Part shown: positions 33,580 to 41,953 of the stretch, piece by piece
How positions within the stretch are numbered: position 1 is the first letter of the stretch
Layout: each line of letters opens with the position of its first letter
Assembly (NCBI GenBank): GCA_934277645.1
Contig: CAKQUX010000001.1
Location: forward strand, 372,001-436,000
Direction of reading: 5' to 3'
Source: an uncultured Clostridia bacterium
GTDB lineage: Bacteria; Bacillota; Clostridia; Christensenellales; CAG-917
DNA: 64,000 bases
Notes under the pieces: model-generated
The model's database searches: none
What the model was told of the DNA's origin: nothing
Seen by the model: only the letters and a program-made list of their open reading frames with translations
Translations under genes and position numbers: made by a program

Positions 33580-34053
33580 TTTCCACCCTTACGTTTAGTA
33601 TAAAAAAATAAAAACGATAAGTCAATAACATACGACGATTATTACGATAATTAAACAAACAATTTGTCAAAATTATTGCATCGAATTTTTATATTTTATA
33701 AAAATTTTTTACGACTTTTTTTACGTACTTTAAGATAGTCGCAACTTAGTCGTATGATTGGCAGACTACTCGCAGTCAATCGAACATAGTCCTGTTATTT
33801 TACATAACTAAATGCGCTACATTATGTCGGGCAAACAAAAAACGCCGCAACAGCGACGCTTCGTTTGTTTTTATCGGCAATGGTTGCCGAACTTTTAGTT
33901 TCGCTCAATAATTATTTTGTTTTTCTTAGAGTAAAACTTTCCATTTCGCTTAGCAATAAACTTTTTGTTCGACGCTAAAACTTTTAATCTTGTTTAAAAA
34001 AGTTTTAATCTTTCTGAAAAAAGGTTTTGTTGTTTTTAGCTTATCTCCTACGA
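33580..34053. other. Gene-free AT-rich gap
   Basis: 474 bases on the 5' side of the ligase gene. Besides the ligase promoter there is a small hairpin at 33874-33890 (TCGGCAA/TTGCCGA) and a repeated ACTTTTAATCTT-like element near 33980-34010. The short ORF across 33990-34226 runs antisense into the neighbouring gene and is not convincing. No RNA gene is recognised. Confidence 0.5.
33597..33625 (-). promoter_or_regulatory. Promoter of the acyl-AMP ligase gene
   Basis: On the minus strand: TTGACT (33625-33620), a 17-base spacer and TATACT (33602-33597). Confidence 0.78.
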
Positions 34054-34950
34054 TTACTTTTTCTCATTTAAAAGTTCGGTTATGCGTTTTGAATAATACA
34101 AATCGTGAATTGCGAGTCCGATATTATAAACCAAAATTCTTTCGTCATCGCTTTCTCTGCCCTTTTTCTCGCCCGATAAAACGTCGGCTATTTCCGCAAA
34201 CGACTTGTACTTGTCGAAATATTTAAACTCGTGCAAATGCCCCGTGTCATCACCGAACACTTTGTCGAACGTCAAATCGCATCCCATAAATCCGCGAGTG
34301 TGAATCGGTATAATCGTACAACCTTTCTTGTACGTTTTCTCGTCGCAAAAATCGCCGTCCATATAAGACACCGCAGAGAAAATCAAATCGCTACCAGAGA
34401 AAGTATCGACATAATTGTCACATAAGACGAATTCGACGTTTTTGATGTCATTGTATCTTTCTACAAATCTTTCGCCCTCGCCCATAAAATTGTAAAGTTT
34501 TACGACCAATTTTCTGTCCGAAAAAATATCGAAGAAAATGTCTGCTGTATGACGCATTATGTTTCCGAGTCCGATCATCGAAACGGTAGAAAAATCTTTT
34601 CTTGCAATAAGCATTGCCGAATGAACAGCAACCGCGCCCGTACGCATTGCGGTAATTTCGTTTCCGTCCAAAATAGCGTCCATAAGTCCCGTAGAATATT
34701 TGTACAACAAAATCTTTGCGTCGAGAGCAGGAACTCTGTCGACATAGCGGTTGACAAGTTTCACGCCTGCGACGTCAAGCGGCTCCATAATCGCCGGCAT
34801 AGTGTTGTAAAAAACTCCGTTTTCTTTTTTAATGCTGATTTTAGGCGGCAAGTCATATTCTTTTTTATGTCTTAAACAAATGTCTACCCATTCGACTTTT
34901 TGTTTAGATGAAATGTTTAACGCCTTTATTTGTTCGTCTGTGATAATCAT
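34054..34950 (-). CDS. Ornithine cyclodeaminase/mu-crystallin family protein
   Basis: A 298-residue NAD-binding protein. Family marks: the substrate-carboxylate lysines in LPPKIS (near 35-40) and AGVKLVNRY (near 61-69), DGNEITAMRTGAVAVHSAMLIAR near 93-115, and the Rossmann loop SMIGLGNIMRHTADI near 120-134. It is somewhat shorter than ornithine cyclodeaminase (about 330-350). Related enzymes include alanine dehydrogenase and SbnB, so an amino-acid or imino-acid dehydrogenase is likely. The ATG overlaps the stop of the fusion-enzyme gene as ATGA, so the two proteins are made together and probably act in one pathway. Confidence 0.83.
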   Translation of the reverse strand: MIITDEQIKALNISSKQKVEWVDICLRHKKEYDLPPKISIKKENGVFYNTMPAIMEPLDVAGVKLVNRYVDRVPALDAKILLYKYSTGLMDAILDGNEITAMRTGAVAVHSAMLIARKDFSTVSMIGLGNIMRHTADIFFDIFSDRKLVVKLYNFMGEGERFVERYNDIKNVEFVLCDNYVDTFSGSDLIFSAVSYMDGDFCDEKTYKKGCTIIPIHTRGFMGCDLTFDKVFGDDTGHLHEFKYFDKYKSFAEIADVLSGEKKGRESDDERILVYNIGLAIHDLYYSKRITELLNEKK

Positions 34951-36758
34951 ACAAGTTCCTTTTTCAACGCGTCTATCAAAACGTTGTTGTCGTGCGTATC
35001 TCTTACTGCGATTCTGACGAAGTTCTTACCTTCAAAATAGTTTTTAGACGAAAGGTCCTTCATAAGAATGTTATATTTATCGAGCATCTTTACACACAAA
35101 TCGTAAGAAGAGGTTTTTCCGAGGTCTGCCATAATGTAATTAGCTTCCGAAGGATATACCTTTATCGATTTAATCTTTTTAAGTTCTCCAATCATTCTTG
35201 TACGCTCGTCGGCGATTTTGTCGCAAGCCGAAGAATAATCTTTTGCATAAAGGTTGTAAATTTGCAAGTAATATTCCGCAAAGCTGTTTATATTCCAGAC
35301 TTGCATAAGGCTTCGCAAGTTCTTCAACAATTCTTTGTCATAGCTTGCCAAAATGCCGAGTCTGAGTCCCGGAACGCCGTAAGACTTGCTTATGCTCTTA
35401 ACGACAACCAAATTGTCGTATTCTTTCAAAATCGCATTGTCCAAAAGCGTAAATCTTCTGTCGCTGACTGCAAAATCGACAAACGACTCGTCAACGACAA
35501 TTCGGCAGTTGTTTGCCTTTGCCACTTTAACAAGTTCGATAAGGTCGCCTTTGTCAATCAAATATCCGCTTGGATTGTCAGGGTTTACGAGCATCAACGT
35601 ATCGACCGATTTTGTCATCTCGGCAAGATAGCTTACGTTGTGCGCATAATCCCACGCCGAGTTGTCGATTTTGACAAGTTCCGCGTGTCTGAAACATCTG
35701 ACGTATTCGTTAAACGTCGGAAGTGCAACCGCTACTTTGCCCGTAAGATATTCGCCCAATACGTTTATAAGTTCGGCAGCGCCGTTTCCTACAAGCATAC
35801 TGTCCATATCGACGCCAAAAACTCTTTCGGCGTTCATGTTTTGCATATTGAGTCCCGACGGATAATCGCAAAGTAAAACAGGAAATTCTCTTTGCAATTT
35901 TTCCACCATTCTCTTAGGCGGGAAATACGGATTTACCAAATAGCAGAAATCGAGCATTCTTTCATAACGCCAGTAGCCGCCGAATTTCGACATTACAAGA
36001 TTGTACTTGTCCTTGCCTTTGCTGAACATAACGCTTGAAATGTCATAATCTTGCGCGTCGTCGATTTCATACCACGGCATATCGCCGATATCGTATCCGT
36101 AAATGCGGCTTTCGGACAAAGGTGAAATGACTTTCAAAACGGTTTCGTAATAGCTGTTAAGTCCGTACGCTTTCATATAGGCTTCAAGGAAAGGAATATA
36201 AATCTTTTTGTTGAATTCCTTGCTGAGCTTATAAATGTTTACCGTTTTATAATACTGTTCGCCGCTTGCAAAATCCATATCGATTTTATCGACAAACTGA
36301 ACGATATCGTTTTTCTCGTCAAGAGTGACGCAAGTTCCGTCCATCCAGCTTGCATATTTAGCGACTGCGGCAATAGTCGGATGCGGATCGTCCACAAGTT
36401 GCTTTACGATTGAAGTATCGTAAATAAGGTCGGATTCCATAAGAATGATATCGTCCTCGACAAGATAATCTTTTGCCATATAGAACGAGTAGATATTATT
36501 GCTTATCGCATAATCTTTATTGTCGATAAATTTAAACTTAACGTTTGAATTTTTATAATTGCTCTCGATATACTTGATAAGATTGTCACCGCAATAACCC
36601 ACGACGATAATCATCTCTTTTATGCCTGCCATTTCAACGGCTTCTATAGCGCGGTCGATAAGTTTTTTACCTGCTATTTCAACCATACATTTTGTATTGT
36701 TGTTAGTAAACTTGCCTAAGCGCTTGCCCATTCCGGCAGCCAACATAAGTGCTTTCAC
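34947..36758 (-). CDS. Nucleotidyltransferase-PLP aminotransferase fusion protein
   Basis: A 603-residue two-domain enzyme. Residues 1 to about 240 are a sugar/choline-phosphate nucleotidyltransferase: MLAAGMGKRLGKFT with the GxGxR loop and the lysine in NTKCMVEI, LMESDLIY near 104-111, WMDGTCV near 138-144, YYKTVNIYK near 169-177 and WYEIDDAQD near 225-233. Residues about 255-603 are a fold-type I PLP enzyme of the HisC/CobD group, with NPDNPSGYL near 386-394, the PLP lysine in SISKSYG near 456, and PGLRLG. This arrangement recalls PntC-type cytidylyltransferase-transaminases of phosphonate or phospholipid head-group pathways. GTG start with GGAGG seven bases upstream. Confidence 0.87.
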   Translation of the reverse strand: MKALMLAAGMGKRLGKFTNNNTKCMVEIAGKKLIDRAIEAVEMAGIKEMIIVVGYCGDNLIKYIESNYKNSNVKFKFIDNKDYAISNNIYSFYMAKDYLVEDDIILMESDLIYDTSIVKQLVDDPHPTIAAVAKYASWMDGTCVTLDEKNDIVQFVDKIDMDFASGEQYYKTVNIYKLSKEFNKKIYIPFLEAYMKAYGLNSYYETVLKVISPLSESRIYGYDIGDMPWYEIDDAQDYDISSVMFSKGKDKYNLVMSKFGGYWRYERMLDFCYLVNPYFPPKRMVEKLQREFPVLLCDYPSGLNMQNMNAERVFGVDMDSMLVGNGAAELINVLGEYLTGKVAVALPTFNEYVRCFRHAELVKIDNSAWDYAHNVSYLAEMTKSVDTLMLVNPDNPSGYLIDKGDLIELVKVAKANNCRIVVDESFVDFAVSDRRFTLLDNAILKEYDNLVVVKSISKSYGVPGLRLGILASYDKELLKNLRSLMQVWNINSFAEYYLQIYNLYAKDYSSACDKIADERTRMIGELKKIKSIKVYPSEANYIMADLGKTSSYDLCVKMLDKYNILMKDLSSKNYFEGKNFVRIAVRDTHDNNVLIDALKKELV

Positions 36759-36792
36759 TATTTATCCTCCGATAGTAACTTAATACTTTTTA

Positions 36793-36821
36793 ATTATATC
36801 ACCACACCTGATTTTACGCAA
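36793..36821 (-). promoter_or_regulatory. Promoter of the fusion-enzyme/cyclodeaminase-like operon
   Basis: On the minus strand: TTGCGT (36821-36816), a 17-base spacer and TATAAT (36798-36793) with an extended -10 TG. Confidence 0.78.
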
Positions 36822-37076
36822 TAATTTTTTATCGTATACGCAACGACTTTAAAACGCTCAAATGTCATAGGGCAACCGTTGCATTTCAAATCCTATCGAT
36901 AAATCTCAATGCATTCACGTCGCGTTTTTAACTCGCCAAGTTTAAATTGCCGCATTTTAAAATCGCCGCTGTTTTAGTCGTCTCTTTTCAAATTGTCGCA
37001 TATTTAACGCCGCGGCTTTTAGTCACTACTGCTTTTAGTCAACATGTTTTCAACAGATTCAGCGCTAAAAAGCGTA

Positions 37077-37107
37077 TAAAAAAAGCTACGCAATGCGTAG
37101 CTTTTTT
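37077..37107 (-). terminator. Terminator of gap
   Basis: Arms AAAAGCTACGC (37081-37091) and GCGTAGCTTTT (37095-37105) with A-run before and T-run after. Read on the minus strand it follows gap directly. Confidence 0.88.
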
Positions 37108-37123
37108 ATGCTTTGCTTTAAGA

Positions 37124-38137
37124 TTAAAGTTCTGCGAAGTATTTGATGGTTCTGACCATTTGCGAAGTATAGCTGTTTTCGTTGTCGTACCAAGAAACAA
37201 CTTGTACTTGCGTGTTGCCGTCTTCCATAGGAGCAACCATGGTTTGAGTTGCATCGAAGATCGAGCCGAATCTTGAACCGATGATGTCCGAAGAAACGAT
37301 TTGGTCTTCATTGTAACCGAACGATTCGGTTGCTGCTGCCTTCATAGCTGCGTTGATTCCTTCAACGGTTGCTTGTCCTTTAACAACTGCGACAAGGATA
37401 GTTGTCGAACCGGTTGGGGTAGGAACACGTTGTGCAGAACCGATAAGTTTGCCGTTAAGTTCAGGGATAACAAGACCGATAGCTTTTGCAGCGCCGGTGC
37501 TGTTAGGAACGATGTTCACAGCAGCTGCTCTCGAACGACGAAGGTCGCCCTTTCTTTGTGGTCCGTCAAGAGGCATTTGGTCACCGGTGTAAGCGTGAAC
37601 GGTGGTCATGATACCCGACATAATAGGCATATAGTCGTTAAGAGCCTTAGCCATAGGAGCCAAGCAGTTCGTGGTGCAAGATGCAGCAGAAATGATGTTG
37701 TCTTCCTTTGTCAAGGTCTTGTGGTTTACGTTGTAAACGATGGTTGGAAGGTCTTTGCCTGCAGGAGCAGAAATAACAACCTTACGAGCACCTGCGTTGA
37801 TGTGAGCTTGTGCCTTTTCTTTTGAGGTGTAGAAACCTGTGCATTCCAAAACTACGTCTACGCCGATTTTACCCCAAGGGCAGTTTGCAGCGTCTTTTTC
37901 TGCGTAGATTTTGATTTCTTTTCCGTCAACAATGATTGAGTCCTCGGTTGCTTTAACTTCGTGACTGTTTGCATAGTTGCCTTGAGTTGAGTCATACTTC
38001 AAAAGATGAGCCAACATGCTTGGGCTTGTCAAGTCGTTGATTGCGACTACTTCATAGCCGGCTGCACCGAACATTTGTCTGAATGCAAGACGGCCGATTC
38101 TTCCGAAACCGTTGATAGCTACTTTAACGTTTGCCAT
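37124..38137 (-). CDS. gap: Glyceraldehyde-3-phosphate dehydrogenase
   Basis: A 337-residue phosphorylating GAPDH (glycolysis, cytoplasm). Seen: the NAD loop [17 protein letters not shown] at residues 5-21, [18 protein letters not shown] near 121-138, the catalytic Cys in [10 protein letters not shown] near 153-162, and the C-terminal [14 protein letters not shown]. Asp after AIND indicates NAD preference. The ATG has GGAGG ten bases upstream. It forms a single-gene unit with its own promoter and terminator. Its codons look more biased than those of its neighbours, as expected for high expression. Confidence 0.98.
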   Translation of the reverse strand: MANVKVAINGFGRIGRLAFRQMFGAAGYEVVAINDLTSPSMLAHLLKYDSTQGNYANSHEVKATEDSIIVDGKEIKIYAEKDAANCPWGKIGVDVVLECTGFYTSKEKAQAHINAGARKVVISAPAGKDLPTIVYNVNHKTLTKEDNIISAASCTTNCLAPMAKALNDYMPIMSGIMTTVHAYTGDQMPLDGPQRKGDLRRSRAAAVNIVPNSTGAAKAIGLVIPELNGKLIGSAQRVPTPTGSTTILVAVVKGQATVEGINAAMKAAATESFGYNEDQIVSSDIIGSRFGSIFDATQTMVAPMEDGNTQVQVVSWYDNENSYTSQMVRTIKYFAEL

Positions 38138-38177
38138 TTATTTTTTTCCTCCAAAAAAATGTTTTCCTTTTTTTACT

Positions 38178-38206
38178 ATTCTATAATTTTTTATCGATTA
38201 AGACAA
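38178..38206 (-). promoter_or_regulatory. Promoter of gap
   Basis: On the minus strand: TTGTCT (38206-38201), a 17-base spacer and TAGAAT (38183-38178). Confidence 0.7.
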
Positions 38207-38246
38207 GCATTTTAACAAAGTTTTTAATATTTACAAGTTTTTTTAT

Positions 38247-38323
38247 ACTTACGTTTTACTTATGCGCTGTATACGCTTTACTTGCGCTTTATTTATGCTT
38301 TACTTGCGTTTTACTTATTAGCC
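38247..38323. repeat. Seven-unit array with an exact 11-bp period
   Basis: Seven consecutive 11-base units start at 38247, 38258, 38269, 38280, 38291, 38302 and 38313. Most fit ACTTNCGTTTT or ACTTATGCTTT; the third and last are diverged. It lies 40 bases upstream of the gap promoter. Confidence 0.78.
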
Positions 38324-38433
38324 TTAAATAGCTTTTTAAATTCTGCCCTAAGCCGTCCGCCTATAAAGCGAACAGCTCCCCTATCTCCGTTTACTTGCCT
38401 AACCTGCCGCTTATTCTGCGATAAATTTAAAAC

Positions 38434-39552
38434 CTATTTAAGGTAATCGGGGTTAAGTCCTTTAAGTTCAGGAATAACGAAAAGCCCGTTTTTGCGAATA
38501 AGTTTGTCGTCAAAATAAATTTCGCCGCCGCCGTATTCTTCCGTGTGAATCTGAACCAAATCCCAGTGAATTGCGCTGACGTTGCCGTTCCAAGCGTCTT
38601 CGTAGCAAGCGCCCGGAGTGAAGTGAATCGAGCCTGCGATTTTTTCATCGAACAATATGTCGCCCATCGCCTTATTGATATAAGGGTTTACGCCGAGAGC
38701 AAATTCGCCAACGTACCTTGCGCCTTCGTCCGTGTCGAAAACCTCGTTGATTTTTTCACGGTGGTTTGCGTCCGCTTTGACAATTTTTCCGTCCTTAAAT
38801 TCAAGTCTGACGTTTTCGAACATCGTGCCGTTTTCGATTGAACCTACGTTGTAGCTGATAACGCCGTTTACGCTATCGCGAACGGGCGCAGTATAGACTT
38901 CGCCGTCGGGAATATTGCAAAGTCCTGCGCATTTAATTGCAGGGATATCTTTTATCGAGAAAGTAAGGTCTGTATCTTTTGCGACTATTCTGACCTTGTC
39001 CGTCTTGTTCATAAGTTCGACAAGCGGGTCCATCGCCTTTGACATTTTTGCATAATCGAGATTGCAAACGTCAAAATAGAAATCTTCAAACTTTTCGGTA
39101 CTCATCTTAGAGAGTTGGCTCATTCCTTCGGTCGGGTAGCGAAGAATAACCCACTTCGTTTTTTTGACTCTTATGTTGTGATGAACGTTTTGCGCGTAAA
39201 TCGAACTGTAATCCTGCATTTGGCTTGCCGATATATCGCTGAGTTCGAAGCTGTTCTGACCGCCGCGAATACCGATATATGCGTCCATTTGCGACATAAA
39301 CTGTTCGTCGTGTTTCGTCAGAATTTCCCAATATTCTTTTGAAGACCCTTTCAAAATTTCTCGCTTTATACGATTGTCCGACATAAATACGAACGGATAT
39401 CCGCCGACTGCATAAACTTCCCTGACGATATGAGCGACAAGTTGATAATCAACGCCGCTGAAATCGATCCAAACTTTCTCGCCCTTTTTTACTCGACAAG
39501 AATAGTTGACAAGATTTTTTGCTAATTTTTCAAGTCTTACGTCTGTTAACAT
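38434..39552 (-). CDS. M29 family (thermophilic-type) metal-dependent aminopeptidase
   Basis: A 372-residue aminopeptidase of the AmpS/PepS/aminopeptidase T family, which removes N-terminal residues from peptides with a two-metal centre. Seen: NIPDGEVYTAP near 214-224 (first Glu ligand), YVGEFALGVNP near 281-291 (second Glu), IAGSIHFTPGACYEDAWNGN near 305-324 and SAIHWDLV near 326-333 with the late His and Asp ligands. All expected ligands are present. The ATG follows AGGAGG. Alone on its transcript. Confidence 0.94.
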   Translation of the reverse strand: MLTDVRLEKLAKNLVNYSCRVKKGEKVWIDFSGVDYQLVAHIVREVYAVGGYPFVFMSDNRIKREILKGSSKEYWEILTKHDEQFMSQMDAYIGIRGGQNSFELSDISASQMQDYSSIYAQNVHHNIRVKKTKWVILRYPTEGMSQLSKMSTEKFEDFYFDVCNLDYAKMSKAMDPLVELMNKTDKVRIVAKDTDLTFSIKDIPAIKCAGLCNIPDGEVYTAPVRDSVNGVISYNVGSIENGTMFENVRLEFKDGKIVKADANHREKINEVFDTDEGARYVGEFALGVNPYINKAMGDILFDEKIAGSIHFTPGACYEDAWNGNVSAIHWDLVQIHTEEYGGGEIYFDDKLIRKNGLFVIPELKGLNPDYLK

Positions 39553-39574
39553 AACGCCTCCTAATTTCGCTTAT

Positions 39575-39603
39575 ATTGTATATCAATCCGTGGCAAAATT
39601 CAA
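39575..39603 (-). promoter_or_regulatory. Promoter of the M29 aminopeptidase gene
   Basis: On the minus strand: TTGAAT (39603-39598), a 17-base spacer and TACAAT (39580-39575). Confidence 0.76.
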
Positions 39604-39842
39604 CGCTTTTACAAGATTTAAAATTTAACCGTCGCTAATTATTTTGCCGTCTAAAAAATCGGTTCTTCAAAAAATCGAAACTAAAACCGTCATTTTTTGC
39701 TTTTGAAAGCAGTTTGCATAAACCGCTAAAAAAGCACGCCGCTTGCGTATTCCGTTTGTCTTTATCTTTATAATTCGGCTTTAAATATAATCTTGACTTC
39801 TACAAAAAATTTAATCATTTTGACGAAAACTTATTAAAACGT

Positions 39843-39871
39843 TTGTTTTATTTCATATTCTGCGGTAAAAT
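39843..39871 (+). promoter_or_regulatory. Promoter of fba
   Basis: TTGTTT (39843-39848), a 17-base spacer and TAAAAT (39866-39871). The ribosome site GGAGG follows before the ATG at 39899. Confidence 0.68.
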
Positions 39872-39898
39872 AAAGAAAAAAAGTTATCGGAGGTTTTT

Positions 39899-40861
39899 AT
39901 GCCACTCGTTACATCAACGGAAATGTTCAAAAAAGCATACGAAGGCGGTTATGCAATCGGTGCTTTCAACGTAAACAATATGGAAATCGTCCAAGGTATC
40001 ACGGAAGCCTGTAAAGAAGAAAAAGCTCCTGTCATTTTGCAAGTCAGCAAGGGCGCAAGAGCTTATGCAAACCACACCTACCTTGTAAAACTTGTCGAAG
40101 CGGCAGTTATCGAATGTCCTGAAATCCCTGTCGTTTTGCACCTTGACCACGGCCCTGACTTCGAAACATGCAAATCGTGCATCGACGGCGGCTTTACGTC
40201 TGTTATGATCGACGGTTCGGCTCACTCGTTCGAAGACAACATCAAACTTACAAAGCAAGTCGTTGAATACGCTCACGACCACGGCGTAGTAGTCGAAGGC
40301 GAACTCGGAACTCTTGCAGGCATCGAAGACGAAGTCAGCCACGCTGTCGGTTCGTATACTCGCCCTGAAGAAGTCGAAGAATTCGTCACCAAGACAGGCG
40401 TTGACTCTCTTGCAATCGCTATCGGAACCAGCCACGGCGCATACAAGTTCAAGCCTGAACAATGCACCTTGAACGAAAAAGGAATTCTTGTTCCTCCTGC
40501 TCTTCGTTTCGATATTTTGGAAGAAGTTTCAAAACGTCTTCCTAACTTCCCTATCGTTTTGCACGGCTCGTCGAGCGTTCCGCAAGAATATGTCAAAATG
40601 ATAAACGAAAACGGCGGTCAAATGCCAAATGCTATCGGCGTTCCTGAAGAACAATTGAGAGAAGCTGCAAAACTTTCGGTTTGCAAAATCAATATCGACT
40701 CCGATTTGAGACTTGCTATGACCGGAACAATCAGAAAGTTCTTCAACGACAATCCGTCGAAGTTCGACCCTAGAGAATATCTTAAACCTGCAAGAGCAAA
40801 CATCAAAGAACTTGTACGTCACAAGCTCAGAGACGTTCTCGGCTGCGCAGGCAAGGCATAA
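39899..40861 (+). CDS. fba: Class II fructose-bisphosphate aldolase
   Basis: A 320-residue zinc-dependent aldolase of glycolysis/gluconeogenesis. Seen: YAIGAFNVNNMEIVQG near 18-33, the zinc and catalytic site LHLDHGPDFE near 80-89, VMIDGSAHSFEDNI near 101-114, VEGELGTLAGIED near 131-143, AIGTSHGAYKFK with a zinc His near 180-191, and LHGSSSVP near 221-228. It pairs functionally with gap on the other side of the peptidase gene, but as a separate unit. The gene ends at a strong terminator. Confidence 0.97.
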   Translation: MPLVTSTEMFKKAYEGGYAIGAFNVNNMEIVQGITEACKEEKAPVILQVSKGARAYANHTYLVKLVEAAVIECPEIPVVLHLDHGPDFETCKSCIDGGFTSVMIDGSAHSFEDNIKLTKQVVEYAHDHGVVVEGELGTLAGIEDEVSHAVGSYTRPEEVEEFVTKTGVDSLAIAIGTSHGAYKFKPEQCTLNEKGILVPPALRFDILEEVSKRLPNFPIVLHGSSSVPQEYVKMINENGGQMPNAIGVPEEQLREAAKLSVCKINIDSDLRLAMTGTIRKFFNDNPSKFDPREYLKPARANIKELVRHKLRDVLGCAGKA

Positions 40862-40922
40862 TTTTAAATCTATCAAAACGAATTTTAAAGTTCGGTTATT
40901 TAGATTGTTAAAGACCAAAATT

Positions 40923-40955
40923 AAAAGGCTAACGAAAATTCGTTAGCCTTTTAGA
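40923..40955 (+). terminator. Terminator of fba
   Basis: Perfect 14-base arms AAAAGGCTAACGAA (40923-40936) and TTCGTTAGCCTTTT (40939-40952). Confidence 0.9.
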
Positions 40956-41052
40956 TTGCTTTTCAGATTACTTTGAATGATAAATTTATTTCCGCATTTT
41001 AGCGTCGGTTGTTAAACGTCCTATAAAGTGTTTATTTAATTACACTTAAAAA

Positions 41053-41880
41053 TCAGCAATTATCCGTGCTGTCCGACTTTGCGGCAAGTCCGATTTCGAC
41101 GGCGTCTTCGGAAGGGTGGTTCTCCGAATTGTCATTTCCGACCGTTTCGTTTGTTTCGCTTTCAGCCATTTCAACGCTTTGCGCTCCTATGTTCTCTGCC
41201 GTTTCATCGCTTAAAACCTCGTCGGCGTTCTCAACGACCTGTACTTCGGCAACCTTTTTCTTTTTGTGTTTTACAACGGCAACCACAAATGAGACAACAA
41301 GACAAACTACGACAAGCGCTAAGAATATCCACAAAACAATGTCCACGTATTTAATAGGAATAAACGCAGTGAGCAAAGTGAGTACGCTTGCGGCAAACAA
41401 GTTTCCGATAAAAATAGCAAGCGCGGCTTTCCATATTTTTATGTCCATAAACGCGCCAACGCCGCTACCCGTCCAAGCCCCCGTAAAAGGAAGCGGAACG
41501 CCTACAAAAACGGCAAGTCCCAAAAACTTCTTTGTGTCGGCAGACGCCTTTTTCGTCGCTTTACGCTTTTCAGCTTTATCGTTTACGCCCTGTGCCTTTG
41601 ACGAGAACAACTCTTCAAAAAAGTTCGCGATTTTTCCGAAAACTTTCGTCTTTTTGAGTTTGTTCAGGATAGGTCTTAAACACAAAAGCAACGGGATTAT
41701 AACTACGCTCGAACCTGCAAGGCAAACGAACATTCCCGCAATTTTCGATATTCCCGTCATTCCGCCCATAAGTATGATTGCGCCTCTAAGTTCAATAATA
41801 GGAATTATTGAAACAAGAAACAACGTCAAATAATTGTTGTTTGTCCACGATTGGAAAAATTGTACGATGGCGTCAGTCAT
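41053..41880 (-). CDS. Small multidrug export family membrane protein
   Basis: A 275-residue protein of the small multi-drug export family (Pfam PF06695, named from memory). Four to five helices; family marks are SIIPIIELRGAIILMGG near 23-39 and VFVGVPLPFTGAWTGSGVGAF near 131-151. A long acidic tail (about residues 200-275, rich in Glu, Ser, Asn, ending in Cys) follows the last helix, which is unusual. The 'export' name is historic and the substrate is unknown. The ATG at 41880 has GAGGAGG upstream; the longer frame starting at 41931 is not used. Confidence 0.84.
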   Translation of the reverse strand: MTDAIVQFFQSWTNNNYLTLFLVSIIPIIELRGAIILMGGMTGISKIAGMFVCLAGSSVVIIPLLLCLRPILNKLKKTKVFGKIANFFEELFSSKAQGVNDKAEKRKATKKASADTKKFLGLAVFVGVPLPFTGAWTGSGVGAFMDIKIWKAALAIFIGNLFAASVLTLLTAFIPIKYVDIVLWIFLALVVVCLVVSFVVAVVKHKKKKVAEVQVVENADEVLSDETAENIGAQSVEMAESETNETVGNDNSENHPSEDAVEIGLAAKSDSTDNC

Positions 41881-41917
41881 AAAACCTCCTCTTGCCAAGA
41901 AAAGTATATATATTTTA

Positions 41918-41946
41918 TTGCTTAAAGTCAAACAAATAGTTATAAT
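41918..41946 (+). promoter_or_regulatory. Promoter of the TtcA-like gene, seven bases from the ATG
   Basis: TTGCTT (41918-41923), a 17-base spacer and TATAAT (41941-41946). The ATG at 41954 coincides with the expected transcription start, and there is no Shine-Dalgarno sequence. Confidence 0.78.
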
Positions 41947-41953
41947 ATTCCGT

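Larger units (their letters stand above)
36759..37123. other. Gene-free gap with promoter, degenerate repeats and gap terminator
   Basis: 365 bases. The promoter of the fusion gene is at 36793-36821 and the terminator of gap at 37081-37107. Between them (about 36930-37045) lies a stretch with three TTTTAGTC motifs and several TTTAAATTGCCGC-like segments resembling the repeat at 27 kb. No gene is seen. Confidence 0.6.
39553..39898. other. Divergent control region between the M29 peptidase and fba
   Basis: 346 bases with back-to-back promoters (39575-39603 on the minus strand, 39843-39871 on the plus strand). The middle (39610-39830) shows no ORF, RNA or clear hairpin. Confidence 0.6.

Noticed and set aside
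33874..33890. Hairpin TCGGCAA/TTGCCGA as a terminator
   Set aside because: Seven pairs only, no good U-run on either strand and no gene ending nearby in the right direction.
33580..34053. A missed gene or RNA in the long gap upstream of the ligase gene
   Set aside because: All frames are short and stop-rich, and the only hairpin is small with no conserved RNA features.
41834..41953. A 40-residue N-terminal extension of the TtcA-like protein
   Set aside because: It overlaps the divergent gene's start and its own promoter, and contains no family sequence.
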